Shown here: positions 55,323-63,803 of the stretch, piece after piece | How the letters are laid out: each line of letters opens with the position of its first letter | How positions within the stretch are numbered: the stretch's first letter is position 1 | Source: Alteromonas halophila | GTDB taxonomy: Bacteria; Pseudomonadota; Gammaproteobacteria; Enterobacterales; Alteromonadaceae | NCBI RefSeq assembly: GCF_014651815.1 | Contig: NZ_BMXP01000001.1 | Location: forward strand, 685,180-749,179 | DNA: 64,000 nt | Reading direction: 5' to 3' | Program-made: the position numbers and the translations under genes | Notes under the pieces: generated by a model | Told to the model about the DNA's origin: nothing | Database searches by the model: none | What the model saw: the letters and a program-made list of their open reading frames with translations, nothing else

Positions 55323-55726
55323 ACAATTTTTCCTCTTTTGATGTCGGCCAGCTCTTCCTGGCAGCGCGCTTCAACGTCATCTAGCTCGCGCATAAGCATG
55401 CGGATATCCTCAAGCTGCTGATTCAGTACCGCACGTTTTTGTTCGGTCAGTTCGAGCATGGCTTCAAGTTGTACGGCTGAGTTCGAATTTGTGTCATACA
55501 TTTCGAACAGAGATTTCACTTCTGCCAGTGAGAAGCCCAACCTCTTACCACGTAAAATTAACTTTAATCGTACCCGGTCTTTGTTACAGTAAACCCGGTT
55601 CTGCCCGGTGCGCTTTGGGCTGAGTAGCCCCTGTTCTTCGTAAAAACGAATAGTACGCGGGGTCACATCAAACTCACGCGCGAGTTCGCCGATGGTATAA
55701 GTTGGTTCATCGTTGTGATCAGTCAT
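55319..55726 (-). CDS. liuR: MerR-type regulator of leucine/isovalerate catabolism
   Basis: 135 residues. MerR winged helix at residues ~10-75 ([51 protein letters not shown]) and a C-terminal coiled coil ([33 protein letters not shown]). It lacks metal-binding Cys arrays, fitting the acyl-CoA-sensing LiuR group. First gene of the liu operon. Two 16-bp palindromic operator-like sites lie about 95-130 bp upstream of it, between liuR and the divergent thiolase gene. Confidence 0.92.
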   Translation of the reverse strand: MTDHNDEPTYTIGELAREFDVTPRTIRFYEEQGLLSPKRTGQNRVYCNKDRVRLKLILRGKRLGFSLAEVKSLFEMYDTNSNSAVQLEAMLELTEQKRAVLNQQLEDIRMLMRELDDVEARCQEELADIKRGKIV

Positions 55727-55820
55727 TACACATACCTTGTGGCGTACAGCTAAGTGGTTCCCAAGCAGACCATGTCGTTACTGCCGTGTGGCAGCAAAAA
55801 TTGACACCTTTACCTTGGGG

Positions 55821-55857
55821 TTTACGTTAACGTCAATTACAATTAACGTTAAGGTAA
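55821..55857. promoter_or_regulatory. tandem LiuR operator-like palindromes
   Basis: TTTACGTTAACGTCAA (55821-55836) and, on the minus strand, TTTACCTTAACGTTAA (55842-55857) are near matches to a TTTACGTWAACGTAAA-type LiuR motif. A further half site TAACGTCAA lies near 55871-55880. On the minus strand TTGACG (55834-55829 region) could be a -35 box, with an elongated MerR-type spacer before TAAAGG. Placement between liuR and the thiolase suggests control of both directions. Confidence 0.65.
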
Positions 55858-55951
55858 AGTAACATTTTGCTAACGTCAATTTTTCGCATCTCATCCTGGT
55901 CGTACAACCAAAGTCGTGTGTTTAAAAATGTATACGCGCAGTAGGCTTTAG

Positions 55952-55981
55952 GGAAGAGCGAGAGACTTATTCGCAGCTTCC
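55952..55981 (+). repeat. degenerate MITE end remnant (copy D)
   Basis: GGAAGAGCGA and the adjacent GAGACTTATTCGCAGCTTCC resemble both ends of the MITE (the right end is about 20 of 22 bases identical) joined without the middle. It sits about 45 bp upstream of the thiolase ATG. Short and imperfect, so uncertain. Confidence 0.45.
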
Positions 55982-56025
55982 TCAGGTGGTGGGGGAATAA
56001 ACATTCAATTGAAGGGCAACAGAGT

Positions 56026-57201
56026 ATGAGCAATGAATCGGTAGTAATTGTAGCGGCGAAACGTACGCCAATGGGGGGCTTTAACGGGCGTCTGGCACCC
56101 GTGTCTTCAACAGAGCTGGGCTCAGTCGCCATTAAGGCGGCCTGTGAAAATATGGACGTGTCCAAGGTTGATGAAGTCATCATGGGCTGTGTACTGCCAG
56201 CGGGGCTGGGTCAGTCACCGGCCCGGCAGGCCTCACTGGGCGCAGAGTTACCGCTGAGCGCGGGCGTGACGACCATCAACAAAGTCTGTGGGTCCGGCTT
56301 AAAGGCTGTGATGCTGGCGCACGATCTGATAAAGGCCGGCAGTGCCGGCGTGGTGGTCGCCGGTGGCATGGAAAGCATGAGTAATGCACCTTATATGTTG
56401 CCTAAAGCCCGCACCGGCTATCGCATGGGGCACGGCCAGGTGCTTGATCACATGATGCTGGATGGCCTGGAGAACGCTTACGATGGTAAAGCCATGGGTT
56501 GTTTTGCGCAGGATAAGGCCGATGATGAAGGTATTACGCGCGGTCAGATGGACGAATTCGCGCTGAGCTCACTGTCGCGCGCCAATGACGCAATAAGCAA
56601 CGGCGACTTTGCTGACGAGATTGTCTCTGTCACTATTTCCGGTCGTAAAGGTGACGTGGTGGTTGATACGGATGAAGGTCCAGGCGCTGCGCGTCCTGAC
56701 AAAATCCCCTCACTGCGTCCTGCTTTCAAAAAGGACGGCACGGTTACGGCGGCCAACTCAAGCTCTATTTCCGATGGTGCTGCGGCACTGCTGGTGATGT
56801 CTGAATCAAAAGCGCAGGATTTGGGGCTGACGCCGCTGGCGAAAGTGGTGGCGCATGCCACAAATTCGATTAAACCTGAAGACTTTACCGTTGCTCCGGT
56901 TGGTGCAATGGAAAAAGTACTGGAAAAAGCCGGCTGGAGCAAAGACGACGTCGACCTGTACGAAATCAACGAAGCGTTCGCCATGGTGACCATGCTGGCG
57001 ATGCGTAAACTGGGCCTGGACGAAAGCAAGGTCAATATTAGTGGTGGTGCCTGTGCACTGGGTCATCCCATCGGGGCTTCGGGCGCGCGTATTCTGGTTA
57101 CCCTGCTGCACGCGCTGAAACAGACCGGCGGCAAAAAAGGCATTGCGTCGCTGTGTATCGGTGGTGGTGAAGGCGTCGCGCTGGCCGTGGAAATGCTGTA
57201 A
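56026..57201 (+). CDS. acetyl-CoA C-acetyltransferase (thiolase)
   Basis: 391 residues. NKVCGSGLKAVMLAHDL with the nucleophilic Cys near residue 88, NEAFAMVTMLAMRK, GGACALGHPIGASGARIL with His near 348 and CIGGGEGVAL with the second Cys near 378. It splits acetoacetyl-CoA to two acetyl-CoA. In the liu context it takes the acetoacetate branch (after CoA activation) into acetyl-CoA. It is divergent from liuR with shared operator-like sites, so co-regulation is likely. A terminator follows at 57231. Confidence 0.92.
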   Translation: MSNESVVIVAAKRTPMGGFNGRLAPVSSTELGSVAIKAACENMDVSKVDEVIMGCVLPAGLGQSPARQASLGAELPLSAGVTTINKVCGSGLKAVMLAHDLIKAGSAGVVVAGGMESMSNAPYMLPKARTGYRMGHGQVLDHMMLDGLENAYDGKAMGCFAQDKADDEGITRGQMDEFALSSLSRANDAISNGDFADEIVSVTISGRKGDVVVDTDEGPGAARPDKIPSLRPAFKKDGTVTAANSSSISDGAAALLVMSESKAQDLGLTPLAKVVAHATNSIKPEDFTVAPVGAMEKVLEKAGWSKDDVDLYEINEAFAMVTMLAMRKLGLDESKVNISGGACALGHPIGASGARILVTLLHALKQTGGKKGIASLCIGGGEGVALAVEML

Positions 57202-57230
57202 TCCTTTTATTCATCACGTAATTCAGCTAC

Positions 57231-57256
57231 AAAGGCACCCTGGTGGTGCCTTTTTT
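57231..57256 (+). terminator. rho-independent terminator after the thiolase gene
   Basis: AAAGGCACC / GGTGCCTTT stem, loop CTGGT, followed by six T. About 30 bp after the thiolase stop. Confidence 0.9.
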
Positions 57257-57269
57257 GTGAGTGAAATTG

Positions 57270-58103
57270 ATGCGTGTGCGACAGCTTCTGTTTTGTCTGG
57301 TCTGGGTTTGTGTGGCGAGTACCACTGAGGCAGAGCCCAGATATAAGGTCAGCTACGGTGAGCTTTCACAGTTAGCTGCGCGGACACCTGATGCAGTGCT
57401 TGCCTACGGCGAGGACCCGCTGCAGCGTATATTTACATGGCAGGCCTCTGGTGAAACTAAAGCCAGCGTGGTATTTATTCATGGCGGCTGCTGGCTGAAT
57501 GCGTATAACATCGACCATAGCCGGGGCTTTCTTACTGATCTGGCTGCGCGCGGATACACCGTGTATGGCGTAGAATACCGGCGCACCGGCGATGAAGGTG
57601 GTGGCTGGCCGGGCACCTTCACGGATGTGCGTGAGGCGTTGCAGATGCTGGAGAAACGCCTTAATGATTCGCACCCGGTCTATGTGCTGGGGCACTCTGC
57701 GGGCGGTCATCTTGCGCTGCTTGCCGCACCCGCACTTGCTTTTGCCGACAAAATTATCGGCCTGGCCGCCATCACCGACATTGCAGAATATGCAAAGGGG
57801 GATAACAGCTGTCAGGCCGCGACGCCGGCGTTTATGCAGCGCCCCCGGGAGCAGGCCCCCGAAGCCTGGCATAACGCTAATCCTCGCAGTTATACAATGC
57901 CTGCGTCAGTACTGTTGATGCAGGGCGGTGCAGATGCCATTGTGCCTGCCAGACAGTCTGTATGGCGGGGGGTAGCACAGCAGCTTATTGAAGGCAGCGG
58001 GCACTTTGACTGGCTGCATCCAAAGTCCGCTGCGTTTGCGGCGCTGCTTTCTGTGCTTAATCAGTCACACAAGGAGACACATGACAGCCATGAATCACAA
58101 TGA
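57270..58103 (+). CDS. secreted kynurenine-formamidase-like alpha/beta hydrolase
   Basis: 277 residues. A signal peptide (MRVRQLLFCLVWVCVASTTEA) is followed by an alpha/beta hydrolase with the HGGCW oxyanion motif near residue 73, YTVYGVEYRRTGDEGG, nucleophile Ser in GHSAGGHLALLAAPAL near 143, and Asp/His near the end (ADAIVPARQS, EGSGHFDWL). HGG plus GHSAGGH and the location right before kynureninase suggest N-formylkynurenine hydrolysis. The signal peptide is odd for a cytosolic pathway. I took the ATG at 57270; a GTG nine bases earlier is possible. The stop overlaps the kynU start. Confidence 0.75.
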   Translation: MRVRQLLFCLVWVCVASTTEAEPRYKVSYGELSQLAARTPDAVLAYGEDPLQRIFTWQASGETKASVVFIHGGCWLNAYNIDHSRGFLTDLAARGYTVYGVEYRRTGDEGGGWPGTFTDVREALQMLEKRLNDSHPVYVLGHSAGGHLALLAAPALAFADKIIGLAAITDIAEYAKGDNSCQAATPAFMQRPREQAPEAWHNANPRSYTMPASVLLMQGGADAIVPARQSVWRGVAQQLIEGSGHFDWLHPKSAAFAALLSVLNQSHKETHDSHESQ

Positions 58104-59304
58104 TAAGCAGGATGAGCTTGCGCACAAACGTGCCGCCTTTCAGCTTCCGAAGGGAAAAGTCTATCTTGACGGCAATTCGCTCGGGCCGCTTCCAGTCGCT
58201 GCCCGTGAGCGTGCCAGAGAGGTGGTTGAAGGGCAGTGGGGGGACGATCTTATCAGCAGCTGGAATACCCATGACTGGATCCACCTGCCAGCCACCGTGG
58301 GGGATAAAATTGGCGCGCTGACAGGTGCGGCGCCAGGTCAGGTGGTCTGTTGTGACTCGATCAGCGTTAATTTGTTCAAGGTGCTGTCTGCCGCCCTGAA
58401 AATGCGGCCCGGGCGGCATGTTATTGCAACTACCCGGGACAATTTTCCAACCGATATTTACATGGTTGAAGGACTGATTGAGCAATTGTCTGACGCCTAC
58501 GAACTGCGCTTCATTGATGAGCAGGATATTGCTGGTGGTCTCTCAGAGGATATCGCCGTAGTCATGCTGACCCAGGTGAATTTCAGAACTGGCTTTAAGC
58601 ATAATATGCAGCAGGTGACACAGCAGGTCCATGACTGTGGTGGGCTGATGTTATGGGACTTAGCGCACAGCGCCGGCGCATTTACCGTTGAACTGGATGC
58701 CTGCAAAGCAGATTTCGCCGTGGGTTGTACATATAAATATTTGAACGGTGGGCCAGGTGCGCCTGCGTTTATCTATGTGGCCAGGGCACATCAGCAGTAT
58801 TATCGCCAACCTCTCTCGGGCTGGATGGGACATGCTTCTCCCTTTGCCTTTTTACCTGGCTATGAGCCTGATGAAGGGATACGGCAGAACTTATCGGGCA
58901 CCCCGGGGATTATCGGAATGAGTGTGCTGGATGCGGCATTATCGGTGTTTGACGATGTATCGATGAAACAGATTGAGACGAAGTCCCGGGCGCTGATGCG
59001 GTATTTTCTGCAGTGTCTGGAGACTGCCGGACTGAGCGACGTGCTCACTCTGGTATCCCCGCATGAAGACTGCCGGGGCAGTCAGCTGGCGTTTCGCCAT
59101 CCACACAGTTACGCCATATGTCAGGCCTGGATTGACGAAGGGATCATTGCAGATTTTCGGGCACCCGATATATTAAGAGTCGGTTTCGCACCGTTATATC
59201 TGCGTTTTACTGATCTTGACGATGCAGTCAGGTCGCTTGCCGCAATCGTAAACGAAAAGCGCTATGAACGGCCGGAGTTTAATCAGAAAAATATGGTAAC
59301 CTAA
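58081..59304 (+). CDS. kynU: kynureninase
   Basis: 407 residues, PLP fold type I. AFQLPKGKVYLDGNSLGPLP near the start, WGDDLISSWNTHDWIHLP, HAVIATTRDNFPTDIYMVEGL-like region (visible as VIATTRDNFPTDIYM), MLWDLAHSAGAF with Asp, and the PLP Lys in DFAVGCTYKYLNGGPGAPAF near 221. It cleaves kynurenine to anthranilate and alanine (or 3-hydroxykynurenine to 3-hydroxyanthranilate). I took the ATG at 58081 behind AAGGAGACAC. No kynA or kynB in canonical form elsewhere in the window. MITE copy B abuts the stop codon. Confidence 0.93.
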   Translation: MTAMNHNDKQDELAHKRAAFQLPKGKVYLDGNSLGPLPVAARERAREVVEGQWGDDLISSWNTHDWIHLPATVGDKIGALTGAAPGQVVCCDSISVNLFKVLSAALKMRPGRHVIATTRDNFPTDIYMVEGLIEQLSDAYELRFIDEQDIAGGLSEDIAVVMLTQVNFRTGFKHNMQQVTQQVHDCGGLMLWDLAHSAGAFTVELDACKADFAVGCTYKYLNGGPGAPAFIYVARAHQQYYRQPLSGWMGHASPFAFLPGYEPDEGIRQNLSGTPGIIGMSVLDAALSVFDDVSMKQIETKSRALMRYFLQCLETAGLSDVLTLVSPHEDCRGSQLAFRHPHSYAICQAWIDEGIIADFRAPDILRVGFAPLYLRFTDLDDAVRSLAAIVNEKRYERPEFNQKNMVT

Positions 59305-59490
59305 AGATGATGCGAATAAGTCTATCATCACTCAGCGAATGTGTGCTTCAGGGCTCGCCCTTCGGGGCTTACCGCCAAGCACCCACTCTGCGTTGGCATT
59401 TTTGACTTAACCCGTTAGGTCTGCAAAAGACCGCCATGATCAGGCACTTGGCTGTAAGCCTGAGCGGCGATAGACTTATTCGCATCTTCC
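59305..59490 (-). mobile_element. MITE-like element, copy B (186 bp, inverted)
   Basis: Its reverse complement aligns with copy A: terminal repeats (GATGCGAATAAGTCTATC at 59309-59326 and its complement at 59469-59490), GGCTTACAGCCAAGTGCCTG, GCGGTCTTTTGCAGACC, ACGGGTTAAGTC and GGTAAGCCCCGAAGGGCG. It lacks a ~78-bp block present in copy A and its right-hand (with respect to A) end is eroded (AGAT instead of GGAA). It begins directly after the kynU stop codon. Confidence 0.85.
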
Positions 59491-59616
59491 TCAATTCTCA
59501 CCATCCCCGGATTTTTGCCTGAGCAACGGATATTGGTTTGCAATTTGAAGGATTACTGGGGATACTTTATACCTATTTGATTTAAAAATACTTTTTAAGG
59601 TTTGACTAGCCAGCGT
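59491..59616. other. intergenic region
   Basis: No gene. AT-rich promoter region of the GGDEF protein; TTTAAGG lies 16 bp before its ATG. The weak spacing makes the start uncertain. Confidence 0.3.
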
Positions 59617-61017
59617 ATGAGACCTTTTGCCAGACTGACTGCCTGCGTGCTTTTGCTGCTCGCCACGACGGAAACGTTCGCTCAGCAAAAAGTCACCTAT
59701 TGCGTCGACCCGAACTGGTATCCCTACGATGCACTGCACAACGGCGAACATGTTGGTATTGCGGCTCAGTACATGGATCTCGTTGCATCGCAGTCAGACC
59801 TGACGTTTGAGCTGGTGCCGACCACCAGCTGGTCGCAGTCGCTCGAATATGTTCAAAGCGGGCAGTGTATGATGGTTTCGATGCTCAATCATACGCCAGT
59901 CCGTGAGCAGTTTCTGGCATTTTCAGAGGTTTATTTTGAAGCCCCCAATGTGCTGGTCGCCCGCGATGATACGCCTAACCTGCAAGGCTATGACGGCATT
60001 GGCAAACGGCATGTTGGTGTTGTTAAAGGGTACCGGCAGGCCGAGTACCTGGCGCGTTATTACCCGAAATTGCGTTTACGTTATTTTGAAAGCGAGGCAG
60101 AAGGCCTGTTAGCGCTGGCGTCGGATGATATTGATGTGCTGGTGGGGTCATTATTCAGTGTAAATCACAATACTGCCCGCTTACGCTTAAAAAACCTGAT
60201 GATTGCCGGGTATGCAGAGCCTTACGATGCCCTTTCATTTGGTATTAACAAGGCCTTTGCGGATGAACTGTTACCCCGTCTTAATGCCGCGATTGATGCC
60301 ATTCCTGAGTCACAGCACGTTGAGATTTACCGGCGCTGGAACAATATAAAAATCCGTCAGACCCGGAACTTCTGGCCATTAGTCGTTGTACTGTTAATGG
60401 CGAGCCTGGTGGTTGTTTTCTTTTTCTGGCGTCGAAGGGTTGTCGGTGCTTATGAGAAGCAACTGGCGGCTAAAACCCGCGAAATCGATGTGTTAAAAAC
60501 AACACTGCTGGAACGTAATCGCACACTGGAATTCCTGTCTTCTCACGACGCCATTACCGGGCTGTACAACAGAAATCAGATGATCCAGCGTGCTGAAGAG
60601 GAAATCTCACGGTTTCAGCGCTTTCAGACATCTGCCAGCCTTATCGTTATTGAGCTGGATAATGATGACAACGTAAACCTTTCTACCAATCAGCCGTTAT
60701 CTGAAGATATGCTCAAGGCCGTGGCAAGCGTGTGTCTGACAACGGTCAGGGAGGTAGACGTGGTCGCCCGCTTTGGGGGCGAACAGTTTGTCATTATGTG
60801 TCCGCAGACGGGTATTACAGCCGCTAAAGTGCTGGCCGATCGCCTCGTCGAAGTGATTAGCAATACACATCAGGTTAAAAGGGAACACTGTTTTGTTGCA
60901 GCAGGGGTTTCGTCACTCACCAGTAAAGAACGCTTTCCTGAGTGGTATGAGCGTACCGGAAAAGCACTGTATCACTCCAAGCGGCAGGGATATAACGTGG
61001 CCTGTGTCGCTGATTAA
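59617..61017 (+). CDS. periplasmic-sensor GGDEF protein with degenerate active site
   Basis: 466 residues. Signal peptide 1-24; a periplasmic solute-binding type 3 domain ~27-245 (VTYCVDPNWYPYDALHNGEHVGIAAQYMDL, VGVVKGYRQAEYLARYYP); span ~253-275 (FWPLVVVLLMASLVVVFFFW); short coiled coil; GGDEF domain ~305-466. The signature reads FGGEQF rather than GG(D/E)EF, and the metal/substrate loop is IELDNDDNVNL instead of DIDxFKxxND. Catalytic activity is therefore doubtful. It may bind ligand and signal by another route. I chose the ATG at 59617 (signal peptide) over a TTG at 59602. Confidence 0.85.
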   Translation: MRPFARLTACVLLLLATTETFAQQKVTYCVDPNWYPYDALHNGEHVGIAAQYMDLVASQSDLTFELVPTTSWSQSLEYVQSGQCMMVSMLNHTPVREQFLAFSEVYFEAPNVLVARDDTPNLQGYDGIGKRHVGVVKGYRQAEYLARYYPKLRLRYFESEAEGLLALASDDIDVLVGSLFSVNHNTARLRLKNLMIAGYAEPYDALSFGINKAFADELLPRLNAAIDAIPESQHVEIYRRWNNIKIRQTRNFWPLVVVLLMASLVVVFFFWRRRVVGAYEKQLAAKTREIDVLKTTLLERNRTLEFLSSHDAITGLYNRNQMIQRAEEEISRFQRFQTSASLIVIELDNDDNVNLSTNQPLSEDMLKAVASVCLTTVREVDVVARFGGEQFVIMCPQTGITAAKVLADRLVEVISNTHQVKREHCFVAAGVSSLTSKERFPEWYERTGKALYHSKRQGYNVACVAD

Positions 61018-61219
61018 ATGGGGCTTAATTGACGTGTCAGTGGTGGCGAATATTGCCTGCAAAGCGCTGGTGAGCGAATAGCGACAGATAAACGGCATAC
61101 TGTCATTGTGGCGAATGCCGCTACCTCCCAACGAGGCTGCTGGCCAAAAAACGTCCTTCCCCTCACCATTCAAAAACTGGCTGCCAGGTAATGGTATTCT
61201 CACGAGTAACACACGGAGG

Positions 61220-61237
61220 TACCGGCCTTCGCCGGTA
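61220..61237. repeat. REP-like GC hairpin
   Basis: TACCGGC / GCCGGTA stem with a CTTC loop, followed by TGACG. This looks like common extragenic palindromes. Only one copy seen in the window. Confidence 0.4.
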
Positions 61238-61473
61238 TGACGACTCTTCGATGTCAGGTCTGCGGTTTATCGTGCCACTGCTGCACATCATAGCAGGTTT
61301 AGGCGTGTCCGTATTCGTGCTCTGAGCGCCAGCTACGGTTATTTAGTTTGGCTGAAACACCGGGTTCGCGCATCTTATTGGCAACCATACCAATACCTTT
61401 CTGGTCATCCTCGCTGGCCCTTCATTTCCGGCATACGCATTTCAATCCAGCCCATCACAGCATACATACAAAA

Positions 61474-61505
61474 ATGCCCGATACGCTTTTACGTATCGGG
61501 CATTG
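61474..61505 (-). terminator. rho-independent terminator of the surface lipoprotein gene
   Basis: AATGCCCGATACG / CGTATCGGGCATT, a 13-bp perfect stem with a CTTTTA loop. On the minus strand the stem is followed by TTTTTG, 70 bp after the stop at 61578. Confidence 0.9.
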
Positions 61506-61577
61506 TGCTTATTTAATGGCACCACATTCTGCAGTGCCAGTTTGATGGACAATTCAATCTAATCGATACGAATTATC

Positions 61578-63803
61578 CTATTGCTCAGCTGCTACTACCG
61601 CTTCTGACGTATTAGACGCATAAACAGAATTTACATTGTTGTCCGGGTCTAAATCTTCACCTTCTGCATAACTTTGGAAATCATCCTGGAAAACAACATT
61701 GGTGCCAGCAGTATCAGCATAGATTATCAGATCGTCCAGCCAGAACATGGCATCCTGAGTTAGTGCCGTGCTGTTGCTGCCAAACCTTAAAGAGATAGTA
61801 GTAACGCCACCCTCTGGGTTGCTGCCGGTTGGTTCAAACGGTTCTATCACAGGCTCGCCATCAATTTCTAATGTAATAGTTGGCAGTTGTCCTGCAGCGG
61901 TGTTGCCGTCAGGGTAAGACCAGGTAACGCTTAAGGTTTGGAATTCGCCTGGTGTGACAACAGCGCCTTCAATATCTACATCAGGGTAGCGCAAGCCAAA
62001 GGAGTCATCTCTGACGCGAAGATCCATTATTGAACCAGCGTTGTTATTACCCGAGTTGAATAAGCTGATAAAGGCATCTGTGCTACCTGCATCATCATCA
62101 GTTCGCGTGAAGCGAAGGTCGAATCTGCCTTCTGCCTGCGCCTCGGGTAAAGAAAATCTCAGCTCTCCGGTATCACTGTCATCAGTATCAATGACGCGTG
62201 CAAATTGATTTCCGTCTGCAGAGCCTGCGCCATACTCTTCTACCACTGCGTCTTCTGTGTTTGGTGCATACGGCGAGGTGCTATTCACTTCTGAATCAAG
62301 ATTAAATCCTTCGCTGTAAGTAGAGTAGTCATCTTCAAACACAAGCGTGTCGCCGTCTACATCACTGTAAAGTGCAAACTCGTTAATGGTATATTGCGCT
62401 GCTTCAGGAAGTACTAAAGAGTTATTACCAAAACGGAATGAAACCGTTGCCACTCCACCTTCTGGGTTGCTGCCATCTGGCGTAAACGGGTCAACCGCCA
62501 TTTCACCGTCTATTTCTACGGTAACCACAGGAAGCTGGCCGGCCGCCGTGTTCCCAACCGGATAAGCCCAGGTGATCACAATGTCCTGTAACGTACCTGG
62601 TGTTACTTCTACCCCTTCAAATGAACGCTCAGGGTAGCGCGTAGCAAATTGATCATCACGAATTCTTAAATCAATGATCGATCCCGCATTATTGTTTTCC
62701 GAGTTAAAGAGGCTGATAAATGCATCACCATTGCCAAGGTCGTCATCTGTCCGTGTGAAACTTACTTCAATACGACCAGCTGCCTGTGCTTCAGGAAGGG
62801 TAAACCGTAACTCGCCTGTATCATCATCGGTTAAGTCTCTGATAACCGCAGCCTGGTTATTTCCACTGGCGGGATTAACACCGATAATAGTGATAACTAA
62901 CGTCGCCACTGTTCCATCTGCCGACTCAATGACAGCATTGTCTTCAACCGATTCAGAGGCATTAGCCAGTCCAGCCACAACAGGATCATCGGTATTAAGA
63001 TTGTAAGACCACTCGCCCGACTCACTGATAGAGAATGTGCCGTAAGTAATCGTTGTGTCTGTCTGCGCAACTATCGAACTTTCATTTTCATCAACATCTG
63101 TTACCGATATCTCACCGGTTAACGGCTCGGTGACATTGTTTTGCACGGTAGCTGATAAACCACTGAATTCCGCCGGTGTATTAGTGCCTTCCGGCGCGAC
63201 CGGATCGGTAGGCTCAGACGTTATACTTTCTTCGAATCCTTCCAGGTCAGTATAAGTGGCGGTTGCAGTGATTGTCTCTCCCTCGGTAGCCTGGCCTAAT
63301 TCCAGCGTTTGAGACGTTTCGCCTTCAATAACCACACCTGACGCGGACCATGAATAGTTTACCGTTTCAGGAAGGCCGTTTCCGTCAGTTACCTCGGCAG
63401 TCAAAACTGCGCCAACAGTGCTTGCTCCAGACACGACTATAGTGCCTGCTTCGTTGGCTAAGACTTCAGGCGTCTCATTCGAGGTGGCGCCCTCCCGGGT
63501 TCCACCGTCATCTACATAGGTGACAGACACTCTTATTGTCGCCCCTCGCTGTTCAGGTGTAAGCGTAAAGGACGAACCTGTCTGGTCAGACAGAGGGATG
63601 CCATTGGCTAACCACTGATAAGAAACGCCACTGGGGTCGAATCCATCTGGGTCGTCTACCGTCGCGGTAAGCGTTTCGCCAGCGATGGCCTCTCCTGAAA
63701 GCGTAACTGAGCCCGGCTGATTTTCTGGCGCATCAGAGCCACCGCACCCGTAAAGCGCCAGGCTCAATATACTAAACGTAAACACACTCTTTATTTTCAT
63801 CAC
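61578..63803 (-). CDS. surface lipoprotein with Ig-like, VCBS-like and duplicated beta-sandwich modules
   Basis: 741 residues. Lipobox ALYGC puts the lipidated Cys at residue 20. Two Ig-like repeats (~30-115, 117-205) share SVTLSGEAIAGETLTATV-type strands. A VCBS/cadherin-like repeat covers ~210-310 (ENESSIVAQTD, GTFSISESGEWSYNLNTDDP). Two ~165-residue modules (~318-480 and ~545-705) are near-identical in places: DTGELRFTLPEAQAAGR / DTGELRFSLPEAQAEGR and TRTDDD, DAFISLFNS, NNNAGSI. No catalytic domain seen, so it is likely a polysaccharide- or surface-binding lipoprotein. Monocistronic with its own terminator. The carbohydrate role is inference. Confidence 0.8.
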   Translation of the reverse strand: MMKIKSVFTFSILSLALYGCGGSDAPENQPGSVTLSGEAIAGETLTATVDDPDGFDPSGVSYQWLANGIPLSDQTGSSFTLTPEQRGATIRVSVTYVDDGGTREGATSNETPEVLANEAGTIVVSGASTVGAVLTAEVTDGNGLPETVNYSWSASGVVIEGETSQTLELGQATEGETITATATYTDLEGFEESITSEPTDPVAPEGTNTPAEFSGLSATVQNNVTEPLTGEISVTDVDENESSIVAQTDTTITYGTFSISESGEWSYNLNTDDPVVAGLANASESVEDNAVIESADGTVATLVITIIGVNPASGNNQAAVIRDLTDDDTGELRFTLPEAQAAGRIEVSFTRTDDDLGNGDAFISLFNSENNNAGSIIDLRIRDDQFATRYPERSFEGVEVTPGTLQDIVITWAYPVGNTAAGQLPVVTVEIDGEMAVDPFTPDGSNPEGGVATVSFRFGNNSLVLPEAAQYTINEFALYSDVDGDTLVFEDDYSTYSEGFNLDSEVNSTSPYAPNTEDAVVEEYGAGSADGNQFARVIDTDDSDTGELRFSLPEAQAEGRFDLRFTRTDDDAGSTDAFISLFNSGNNNAGSIMDLRVRDDSFGLRYPDVDIEGAVVTPGEFQTLSVTWSYPDGNTAAGQLPTITLEIDGEPVIEPFEPTGSNPEGGVTTISLRFGSNSTALTQDAMFWLDDLIIYADTAGTNVVFQDDFQSYAEGEDLDPDNNVNSVYASNTSEAVVAAEQ

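Larger units (their letters stand above)
61018..61577. other. intergenic region with two hairpins
   Basis: About 560 bp without a supported gene. It contains the TACCGGC hairpin at 61220-61237 and the terminator at 61474-61505. No RNA gene recognised. Confidence 0.4.
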
